Part shown: in pieces, positions 57,737 to 64,000 of the stretch | Position numbering within the stretch: the first letter of the stretch is position 1 | Layout: each line of letters begins with the position of its first letter | Assembly: GCF_003149025.1 (NCBI RefSeq) | Contig: NZ_QGDV01000006.1 | Span: 62,001-126,000, forward strand | Direction: 5' to 3' | Source: Rathayibacter iranicus NCPPB 2253 = VKM Ac-1602 | GTDB lineage: Bacteria > Actinomycetota > Actinomycetes > Actinomycetales > Microbacteriaceae | DNA: 64,000 nucleotides | Notes under the pieces: generated by a model | The model's input: the letters and a program-made list of their open reading frames with translations, nothing else | Databases searched by the model: none | Told to the model about the DNA's origin: nothing | Position numbers and translations under genes: made by a program

Positions 57737-58983
57737 CGCAGGATCTCCTCGGCGGACGGGACGGCGGGCGCGACGGCTGCAAAGCGGTCGAGGCGGAAGT
57801 CGGGAGTGAGCAGGGCCGGGTCCTCGGCGGCGACGGCGTCGGCGAGAGAGCGCGCCAGTGCCGGCGCGAAGGCGAGCCCGTCGGAGTGGCCCGCGCTGAG
57901 CCAGAGCCCGGGTCTGACGCGGTCAACGACCGGGAGGCCGTCGGGGAGCCAGGACATTGCGCCGGCCCAGCGCGAGCGCACGGGCGGAAGTTGGATGTCG
58001 GGGAAGAGACGCGGGAGGACCTGCTCGATGGCCTCCTGGGTGGGCGCCGTGACCGAGGCTGTTTCGTCGGCTGAGAGGGTGTCCTCGGGCCGTCGGCAGC
58101 CGCCGATGAGGATCTCGCCGGACGCGAGCTGGCGGAGGTACTCGCCGTTCTCGCCGAGCGAGCTGGTGACCAGAGCCCCCAGGACGGGCCTGGCGGGCAC
58201 GGTCGCGAGCATCTGCGCGGAGGCCACGGTCACCGGCAGCATTGCATCGGGCAGGAGGGCCGCGCTGCGCGCTCCTGCGGCGATGACGCACTGCCGGGCC
58301 AGCACCGTCCCCGCGGTGGTCGTCAGCATGACGTTCTCCTCCCCCACGCGGAGGGATTCGACCCGGGCCGAGTATGCGATCCGGGCTCCCTGCGCCCGTG
58401 CGAGGAGCTGCAGACGGGCCAGCAGCGCGGCCGGATCGACGGCGACGGCCGAGGGAAGCAGGAGCCCTCCGCGCACGAGAGCGGACGGCGGGGAGTCGAC
58501 GTAGCGGCGCAGACCCGACCGGTCCAGGATCTCGGCCGGCCACCCCTCCTGCCGCAGCGCCGCGGCGAGCATCGGCCCGAACTCGTGCTCGCGATCGGAG
58601 GTGGCCACGTGCAGGGCCGGGGCGGCGCTCGCGCTCGGCTCGGCGGCGAGCGCGCGGATCGACTCGCCGACGACGGCGAGCACGCGGGCGGCGCGCTCCT
58701 CGTCGCCCTGGAGCAGGGCGTGCACCCAGCCCTCGGGAGCTGGGACGAGCATCCCTGCTCCCGCCTCCGCCGGCGAGGAGTCGGCCGCCGCCTCCAGCAG
58801 CAGGACATCGACGCCGAGCCGAGCCAGCGCGAGCGCCGTGCTACTCCCCGCGAGGCCCGACCCGACGACCACGACCGCCGCCTCCGCCGGCAGTGCCGGG
58901 GCAGCCGCCGGCGCACCGCCGGGCCGCAGCCCCGCGATGCGCCGGTCGGACCAGAGGGAGGCCGTGGCCGCCGGGGCGCTCAT
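57733..58983 (-). CDS. FAD-dependent oxidoreductase, glycine-oxidase (ThiO)-like
   Basis: 416 residues from ATG 58983 (MSAPAATASLWSDRRIAG). The FAD-binding motif is VVVVGSGLAGSSTALALARLG (~36-56), with LLLEAAADSSPAEAGAGMLVP where DAO-family amine oxidases bind the flavin. C-terminal RSRWAGAMSWLPDGLPVVDRV and GLWLSAGHSDGLAFAPALA complete the cofactor site. Such enzymes oxidise amines or amino acids to imines. The thiazole genes thiS and thiG are not nearby, so a role in specialised metabolism is more likely. It overlaps the MFS and VOC genes by four bases each. Confidence 0.85.
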   Translation of the reverse strand: MSAPAATASLWSDRRIAGLRPGGAPAAAPALPAEAAVVVVGSGLAGSSTALALARLGVDVLLLEAAADSSPAEAGAGMLVPAPEGWVHALLQGDEERAARVLAVVGESIRALAAEPSASAAPALHVATSDREHEFGPMLAAALRQEGWPAEILDRSGLRRYVDSPPSALVRGGLLLPSAVAVDPAALLARLQLLARAQGARIAYSARVESLRVGEENVMLTTTAGTVLARQCVIAAGARSAALLPDAMLPVTVASAQMLATVPARPVLGALVTSSLGENGEYLRQLASGEILIGGCRRPEDTLSADETASVTAPTQEAIEQVLPRLFPDIQLPPVRSRWAGAMSWLPDGLPVVDRVRPGLWLSAGHSDGLAFAPALARSLADAVAAEDPALLTPDFRLDRFAAVAPAVPSAEEILR

Positions 58984-59363
58984 TCGCTCGGGTCCTCCTG
59001 GACCAGGCCGAAGCGGTTGCCCTCGTGGTCGCGGAACTCCGTGAACTTCACGAAGCCGTAGTCCTCGATCGGATCGATATCCAGTCCGCCGGCGAGGGCC
59101 GCCTCGTGGGCGACCTGCGCATCCGTGACGGAGAGGCGGACCACCGCAGCCCCCGCAGCCTCCGCTGACTCGAAGAACTGGAGGTAGCACCCGTCGTTGA
59201 TCCGCCACTCCACCATGCCGGGCATCGGCACGAGGTCGGGCTCGCGTCCGATCCAGCGCTGATGCCAGGTGACGGCAGCCTCGAGATCCCGCACGGGGAT
59301 CCCGACGGTGACCGCTCCGGCGATGAAGGACCCGACGACCGGGGACTGCGCGTGGTCCACCAT
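58980..59363 (-). CDS. VOC (glyoxalase/bleomycin-resistance fold) protein
   Basis: 127 residues with two beta-alpha-beta-beta-beta modules: VTVGIPVRDLEAAVTWHQRWIG at the start and VKFTEFRDHEGNRFGLVQED at the end, with EW and DHEGN in the metal-ligand positions. The fold covers metal-dependent isomerases, dioxygenases and antibiotic-sequestering proteins. Its position in the P450/flavoenzyme series suggests either a catalytic step or product binding for self-protection. Confidence 0.85.
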   Translation of the reverse strand: MVDHAQSPVVGSFIAGAVTVGIPVRDLEAAVTWHQRWIGREPDLVPMPGMVEWRINDGCYLQFFESAEAAGAAVVRLSVTDAQVAHEAALAGGLDIDPIEDYGFVKFTEFRDHEGNRFGLVQEDPSE

Positions 59364-59364
59364 G

Positions 59365-60048
59365 TCAGACCCCCTGTACCGCAGAGGCGTGGGCGAACTC
59401 CTCGATCTCCGAGATGATCCCCTCTGCCGGCTCTATCGTGCTCGCCAGCGTGCTCGAGGCCTTGCGCTTGACGGCGACCGGCGTGGTCTCGTTCCCCTCG
59501 AGGTAGAGGGGGACCATGCCCTGCTGTACATAGGGCAGCTTCACCGGCGGGATGTGGGTGACCTGCGACTGCATCACCGCCGCCTCCCGGTTGTGGATGT
59601 AGCCCATCGGCGTCTCGAGGACCAGGTTGACCAGCTGGGTGCTCGTCACGGGCTCGGTGCCGAAGGCGACGTCCTCGGCCACCTCGAGTCGGCCGAACGT
59701 CGGGCGGATCATCGGGTCGACACCGCGGCCGACCAGTAGCTTCACTGGCACGTCCTTGCCGAAGAGGGTCCGGCTGCGGCCGACCGTGATCAGCCGGTAG
59801 ATCTCGAGGTCGTAGCGGAGCGTTCCGTCGGCCGTCATGGTCGGATCGGGAACACGCACCTCGCACTCGGTCGTGTACAGCTCCAAGGTCTCGGTGGGCG
59901 CGGTCTCATCGAACGGGTCCGCCCCCATTCGAACATCGAGCACGGTCTTCGCCTCAAGGAAGTACCCAAAGGTGCCGTCCGAGATGCGTCGCCGCGGGAG
60001 TTGATGGGCCGCCATTTCGAGCAGCCTGTCGATCATCGTCTTTGCCAT
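59365..60048 (-). CDS. Conserved-looking protein of unknown family
   Basis: 227 residues from ATG 60048 (MAKTMIDRLLEMAAHQLPRR), with AGGA upstream. It is soluble, beta-rich in the middle (TLELYTTECEVRVPDPTM, LRYDLEIYRLITVGRS, MIRPTFGRLEVAEDVAFG) with a helical, acidic C-terminus. There is no signal peptide, membrane helix, cysteine pair or motif known to me. Its place one base from the VOC gene and after the P450 gene points to a pathway role, perhaps a lipocalin-like or SRPBCC-like binding or cyclising protein; that is a guess. Confidence 0.85.
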   Translation of the reverse strand: MAKTMIDRLLEMAAHQLPRRRISDGTFGYFLEAKTVLDVRMGADPFDETAPTETLELYTTECEVRVPDPTMTADGTLRYDLEIYRLITVGRSRTLFGKDVPVKLLVGRGVDPMIRPTFGRLEVAEDVAFGTEPVTSTQLVNLVLETPMGYIHNREAAVMQSQVTHIPPVKLPYVQQGMVPLYLEGNETTPVAVKRKASSTLASTIEPAEGIISEIEEFAHASAVQGV

Positions 60049-60135
60049 GAATTCATTCCTGTCTTCTCGTCGTTGCCTGGTCATTGCCGACGGGGAGGCG
60101 CAAGCGGAGTGATGCGAGAGTGCATCATCCGCCGT

Positions 60136-60189
60136 CGAAGAAGTCGTCGTCCGCAGGGGCCCTCCCCCTCCAGTGCGGATGCTTCTTCG
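60136..60189 (-). other. Hairpin between P450 gene and downstream genes
   Basis: CGAAGAAG (60136-60143) pairs with CTTCTTCG (60182-60189), and inside this TCCGCA pairs with TGCGGA. It lies in the 145-base gap just past the P450 stop codon on the minus strand. It could terminate or attenuate transcription from the P450 into the unknown-family gene, implying that the downstream genes may have a second promoter. Confidence 0.6.
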
Positions 60190-60193
60190 GCTG

Positions 60194-61462
60194 TCAGTGT
60201 CGAGGACAATCCTTTCTTCCGTCAATGCCATTCACGGAATCGCTGATAAGTCCCGGCACTTCTTTTCCGCGGAGTCGTACTCGGACTCCTCCACGAGGTA
60301 TCTGGGTCATTCGAGCCTGCACGCGGAGAGGATTCGAGGAGAGGTCCTCGATCTCGTAGCGCCCGAGGAGGACGGACAGCCATGCTGTTCCCTCGACGTC
60401 GGCGAGGCGCTTTCCTGGGCAGCCGCGCGGACCGAGGCCGAACGTCAGATCGCTTGGTTGACCGATGGCCTGGGCCTCGTGCTGCGGCGTGCCGACCGGG
60501 AGGACCACCTCGTCGCCCGCGCGGATTGTGTGCCCGTCGACCACGTCATCCGCCATCGCCCGCCGCGAGATCAGCCAGACCGGCGGTCGCGCCCGCACCG
60601 ACTCGGCGAAGAACCTCGCCGCGACACGACGCTCCAGCACGGGAACTGCGGACTGCGCCTCCTGAGCAATCGCGTGACGGGTCTCTGGCGCTTGTGCAAG
60701 CTCGAGGACCGCCCACGCGAGCGAGGTGGCCGTGGTCTCGTAGCCGGCCAGCAGTAGTGAGCGCAGGCCCGGCTCGTCGGCCCAGCCCTCGTTCCGCGCC
60801 TGTGGTCCCAGCCCCGCGAGCAGGTCGGAGCAGAGAGCGTGCAGCGCGGCGTCCGCCTCGCGCAGTCGAGCGTCTGCGCGCCGGCGCCAGCGAGCCGGGA
60901 CCGCCGCGAGAGTGAAACTCTCGAACATGGCCGCGTCCTGGAACACATCGAGAGCCTCGACGACCTCGGCAGCGGGGATGGGCGGGAGATCAAAGGCTGC
61001 GCTGAGGCAGTCCAGCGTGTACTGCGCGAGGGGCAGGGTGAGGTCGACGACCGCCTCCGCCTCCCCCTCGGGAACCAGGCTGCTGATGGAGCGCTCGGCG
61101 AGGGCGAGCACGGTCCCACTCATCTCGGCGACGCGCCGGGAGCGCAGCCGCGCGACGACCGGCGAGCGGTGCCGCTGCCACACCTCGCCGTCGGCGGTCA
61201 GCACACCCGGGCCGAGATGCGCGCCGATCTCGGCCTGGCCCAGCCCTTTGACGTAGTTGGCGGCGTTCTCGATCAGCACTCGCCGCTGCGCGCCTGCCGA
61301 GCCGAGTACCACGATGTCCTTGCCGGGAAGCGGCAGAGCAACTCCCTCGGGGAAGCGCGAAGAGAGGTCACGAAACGCCGCGGGGAGATCCCCGCGCATC
61401 CTGCGGATCGTCGTCGGCAGCTCGCGCATCGGGAGCCGGCGGACCCTCGGGTGCACGCTCAC
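60194..61462 (-). CDS. Cytochrome P450
   Basis: 422 residues from GTG 61462, which overlaps the stop of the upstream gene as GTGA. The C-helix W-x3-R is in ADGEVWQRHR, the I-helix oxygen-binding motif is LLLAGYETTATS (~234-245) and ExxR is AESVRARPPVW (~285). The haem loop is FGLGPRGCPGKRLADVEG with the ligand Cys348. It lacks an N-terminal membrane anchor, so it is a soluble bacterial monooxygenase. Its last ~20 residues beyond the usual end are atypical. No ferredoxin or reductase gene is in the cluster; fdxA at 40.6 kb could serve. Confidence 0.95.
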   Translation of the reverse strand: MSVHPRVRRLPMRELPTTIRRMRGDLPAAFRDLSSRFPEGVALPLPGKDIVVLGSAGAQRRVLIENAANYVKGLGQAEIGAHLGPGVLTADGEVWQRHRSPVVARLRSRRVAEMSGTVLALAERSISSLVPEGEAEAVVDLTLPLAQYTLDCLSAAFDLPPIPAAEVVEALDVFQDAAMFESFTLAAVPARWRRRADARLREADAALHALCSDLLAGLGPQARNEGWADEPGLRSLLLAGYETTATSLAWAVLELAQAPETRHAIAQEAQSAVPVLERRVAARFFAESVRARPPVWLISRRAMADDVVDGHTIRAGDEVVLPVGTPQHEAQAIGQPSDLTFGLGPRGCPGKRLADVEGTAWLSVLLGRYEIEDLSSNPLRVQARMTQIPRGGVRVRLRGKEVPGLISDSVNGIDGRKDCPRH

Positions 61463-62490
61463 TCGCGGACCAGAAGGGGTGTGGGGCGGGCCGAGGGAAC
61501 GGCGAGCACGGACGTCGCGGCGGGGGTGGGAACCGCCTGTCGGCGACGCACGAGCGCGAGGACTCCGAGCCCGATCCCCCGACCCAGGCAGACCAGCGTG
61601 AGCGAGTAGAACAGCCCGTACGGCACTCCGAGTGCCGCGAGCACGCCGTAGACCGCCGCGATCGAGAGCCCGAACAGCCACTGCCGTCCCGGCTTCGTGG
61701 GTGTCGTCCCCGGGTCGGTAATCATGTAGCAGGTGAAGAGCACGAATGCCGTGCCCATCGGCACCGACATGATCGACGCGAAGCGGTCGCCGAGGAATAC
61801 GTCGCGCACGAGGGCCTGGAGCACGAAACCCACGAACCAGGCGAGCATCAGCGGCCACTTCCGGGTCAGCTTGATGTTGAGCAGCAGGCCGGTGCTGAGC
61901 AGGATCGCCGGCACGATCCAGTCCCAGATCCCCGAGACGTTCTCGGTGAAGTGGTACGGGGGCGCCGGTCCGACCCAGCTGAAGAAGAGCAGCATGACGG
62001 AGATCGCGGCGTTGGAGGGGTTGAGGACGTGGCGCCAGCGACCTCCCACGGGCACGCGGAAGAGAAGCTTCGAGGCCGCCGCAACAGCGTTCGCGAGGAC
62101 GAATTCGAGGTAGCGGTCACCGGGATAGATCAGTAGGGCGATCGCCGAGCCCATGATGTGCGCGGGGAGGAGAAAGACGACGAGGGCACGGCCACCGCCC
62201 GCGAACGCCGGTCGCCTCCCTGTCGCCTTCGCGTCGATCGCCTCGAAAGCCAGCTCGAATGCGTAGGCGGAGGCGAGGGACACCAGCCACTGCGTCCAGG
62301 ACTGCTCGAAGCCGAGGAAGGCCCGCCCGACGACCGTGAGCACGGTGATCGAGACCGCGAATCGCACCAGCGCGGCGACGCGGAGGTCCTTCGCGGGGGC
62401 GGCAGCGGGCGGGCGTTGGGCGACCGGTGCGGGCGGCGCGGCTGCGGCGCGAGGTGCCGCGTCGACGCGGGAGTCATCGAGAGTGGTCAT
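61459..62490 (-). CDS. RnfD/NqrB-like membrane protein, similar to enediyne protein E5 (UnbU)
   Basis: 343 residues from ATG 62490 (MTTLDDSRVDAAPRAAAAP). A 45-residue Ala/Pro-rich start precedes about ten membrane helices. The NQR2/RnfD-type segments RHVLNPSNAAISVMLLFF (~155-172) and CYMITDPGTTPTKPGRQWLFG (~250) are visible. The flavin-attachment SGAT-type motif of true RnfD/NqrB is not seen. No other Rnf or Nqr subunits are nearby. With the FG-GAP/ASPIC protein upstream (four-base overlap) it reproduces the E4-E5 pair known from enediyne gene clusters. Confidence 0.8.
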   Translation of the reverse strand: MTTLDDSRVDAAPRAAAAPPAPVAQRPPAAAPAKDLRVAALVRFAVSITVLTVVGRAFLGFEQSWTQWLVSLASAYAFELAFEAIDAKATGRRPAFAGGGRALVVFLLPAHIMGSAIALLIYPGDRYLEFVLANAVAAASKLLFRVPVGGRWRHVLNPSNAAISVMLLFFSWVGPAPPYHFTENVSGIWDWIVPAILLSTGLLLNIKLTRKWPLMLAWFVGFVLQALVRDVFLGDRFASIMSVPMGTAFVLFTCYMITDPGTTPTKPGRQWLFGLSIAAVYGVLAALGVPYGLFYSLTLVCLGRGIGLGVLALVRRRQAVPTPAATSVLAVPSARPTPLLVRE

Positions 62491-64000
62491 CGTCCTGTCT
62501 CCGATCCGAGTACGAGCGTCCAGGAGCCGGGCGGGAGCGTGATCGTCCCCGTCTGCCGGCTGCCGTCGCGATCCCGCCAGGACAGGGTGACCTCGGTGTC
62601 GCCATCGGCATCGCCCTGCCCGAAGTGCGCTTGCGGGGCGCGGACGCTCGCGTGTCCGTTCCCGCCGTCGATCTGCTGGGGGGCGCGATCCGGGACCGAG
62701 ACGACGGCGCCGACCGCCGGGGAGGCGAGGATGCCGCCCGCGTCGGCCCGCGGCACCGCGCGGACACTGTCTCCGACCGAGCCTGGCTCGAGCACGACGC
62801 GCAGGTTCAGGCCCGACCCGCAGTTCGGGCACTCGTTGAGGTGGAAAGTCGAGGGGGCGAACTGCTTGGCAACCGCCACGTCCAGATCGCCGTCGCCGTC
62901 CACGTCTGCGGTGGCGACGCCCCGGCTGGGGACGCGGCTGTCCAGGCCTGCGGCCGCGGCGACATTCGCCCACATGCCATCGCTGCTCCTCGTAAAGAAG
63001 GCATCCGGCTCGTTCCCCGAAATGTCGACACCGGCGCTAAAGTCCGGCCAGTTGGCTACGTCCTCGAACCGGCCGTCCTGCGCAGTCCCGAGTTCCTGGA
63101 GCTGCGGCCAGCCGCTGCGCTTGTCCCCGCGGACAAAGCCCGTGCTCTGCAGGAGCTCCTGCGGGCCGTCGTTGTTGAAGTCGCCGAACTTCGCGTCCCA
63201 CGCCCAACCCGAGTTGGCCAGCCCGAGCTGTGTCGCCCGGTCGGTGAACGGGGCGGCGCCCTGGGCCATCCGCTCCGGTTCGCCGTCGTTGACCCAGGCT
63301 AGGTGCGTTTCGACCAGCCCGTAGGGCGAGCCGAGGCTACTGACGAACAGGTCGGTCCAGGAGTCGCCGTTGAGGTCGCCGAAGTCGACGCCCATCCCCT
63401 TGAAGGAGTCGTGGCCGAGGATCGTCGACTTGGGGTCGTCCACGGTACGGGCTCCCTCCACCGAGTCGAAGTCGATCCGGCCCACGGTGGAGACGTTGTG
63501 CAGCAGGTAGTCGCGCCCGAAGTCGTTGGCGACATAGAGCTCCGGGAGCGCATCGCCGGTGAGGTCCTGGGCGCCGAGAGCGAGCGTCCATCCGCTGGCC
63601 TCCTGCTCGGTGAACGCGTCCGATTGCTCCTCGAAAGCCACCGACGGCGGGGTCGACTCGGTCGCCGGGGTGGCTCCGGTGAAGCGGAAGACCCGGTTGA
63701 CGCCTCCGTTCGATGCCGCGGACATTGAGGTCGGCATCGCGTGCGCCGCCTCCTCGGGCCCGCTCCCGGTACGACCCAGGAGGTCGACGTCGTCCGGGAA
63801 GTAGTTGCCGATGACGAGATCGAGGTGACCGTCACCGTCCAGATCGGCCGAGGTCGCCGTCTCGGTCGCCCAGCCCTCGGCCGGAGACACGAGGTCCTGA
63901 GCGACGAAGGCCTCAGGGCCGAGTTCTGCGGCGGCCCGGAGGAAGAGGACGGGCGAGCGGCCCCAGTACGAGACGAGATAGTCGATCCTGCCGTCCTCGT
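62487..64000 (-). CDS. FG-GAP/VCBS-repeat protein with ASPIC-UnbV C-terminus, enediyne E4-like (5' end outside window)
   Basis: The frame is open to the right edge, so at least 504 codons are present and the start is missing. Several calcium-binding-type FG-GAP repeats follow one another: SADLDGDGHLDLVIGNYFPDD, DLTGDALPELYVANDFG, GDLNGDSWTDLFVSS, GDFNNDGPQELLQ and ADVDGDGDLDVAVAKQF. The last ~110 residues form the ASPIC/UnbV domain (GLNLRVVLEPGSVGDSVRAV, QAHFGQGDADGDTEVTLSWRD). A beta-propeller of this kind is normally exported. It is the most upstream visible gene of the series and is coupled to the E5-like gene. Confidence 0.85.
   Translation of the reverse strand, partial: EDGRIDYLVSYWGRSPVLFLRAAAELGPEAFVAQDLVSPAEGWATETATSADLDGDGHLDLVIGNYFPDDVDLLGRTGSGPEEAAHAMPTSMSAASNGGVNRVFRFTGATPATESTPPSVAFEEQSDAFTEQEASGWTLALGAQDLTGDALPELYVANDFGRDYLLHNVSTVGRIDFDSVEGARTVDDPKSTILGHDSFKGMGVDFGDLNGDSWTDLFVSSLGSPYGLVETHLAWVNDGEPERMAQGAAPFTDRATQLGLANSGWAWDAKFGDFNNDGPQELLQSTGFVRGDKRSGWPQLQELGTAQDGRFEDVANWPDFSAGVDISGNEPDAFFTRSSDGMWANVAAAAGLDSRVPSRGVATADVDGDGDLDVAVAKQFAPSTFHLNECPNCGSGLNLRVVLEPGSVGDSVRAVPRADAGGILASPAVGAVVSVPDRAPQQIDGGNGHASVRAPQAHFGQGDADGDTEVTLSWRDRDGSRQTGTITLPPGSWTLVLGSETGR

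Noticed and set aside
57733-58983. Thiamine-pathway glycine oxidase (thiO)
   Set aside because: The protein resembles ThiO, but thiS, thiG and other thiamine genes are absent and the gene is embedded in the P450/VOC/MFS series, so the symbol was not assigned.

Overview
The window is high-GC DNA with tightly packed, often ATGA- or GTGA-overlapping operons and many GTG starts. Several genes point to Actinobacteria: an MshB-like deacetylase, a DUF3117 protein, a Rho with a very long N-terminal insertion, a DUF2993 protein and an mshB-fdxA-dapC cluster. The overall style suggests Microbacteriaceae, but this is inferred from gene content; no rRNA is present.

Region 1 (1-11.6 kb) is an accessory exopolysaccharide region of visibly lower GC. 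It holds the end of a BNR-like exported protein, a PF14907-type nucleotidyltransferase divergent from a stand-alone PqqD-like protein, and a minus-strand cluster of three GT4 glycosyltransferases, a Wzy-like polymerase and a Wzx-like flippase. A large Tat-exported polysaccharide-lyase-like protein follows. The region ends in about 690 bases that hold a perfect 18-bp hairpin and what look like decayed coding fragments.

Region 2 (11.6-31.5 kb) is core chromosome. The minus strand carries argS, a DUF2993 gene, lysA, hom, thrC, thrB, rho, prfA and prmC, covering translation, transcription termination and aspartate-family amino acids. Then come a lipoprotein, a transglutaminase-like protein, tRNA-Arg(CCG), a two-component system, a YflT-like membrane protein, a soluble MgtE-N/CBS protein, a DUF1003 protein and an Mrp ATPase.

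Region 3 (31.5-48.9 kb) is also mostly core: tatB, an O-methyltransferase, a 57-residue DUF3117 gene, two tandem paralogous membrane glycosyltransferases downstream of dapE, divergent dapD, gltA, and the mshB-fdxA-dapC unit. A complete efeUOB iron-uptake operon lies behind a DtxR/IdeR-like operator, followed by a DsbA-like protein and typA.

Region 4 (48.9-55.4 kb) is an oligopeptide-type ABC transporter operon (lipoprotein, two permeases, fused double ATPase) with a stem-loop after the binding-protein gene and a strong terminator at its end, then a CPBP-family membrane protein.

Region 5 (55.3-64.0 kb, open at the right edge) is the most unusual. One minus-strand series of mostly overlapping genes encodes an FG-GAP/ASPIC-UnbV protein (enediyne E4-like), an RnfD/UnbU-like membrane protein (enediyne E5-like), a cytochrome P450, a protein of unknown family, a VOC protein, a glycine-oxidase-like flavoprotein, an MFS exporter and a TauE/SafE permease. 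No polyketide synthase is visible. It looks like an uncharacterised specialised-metabolite or redox pathway built around an E4/E5 pair.
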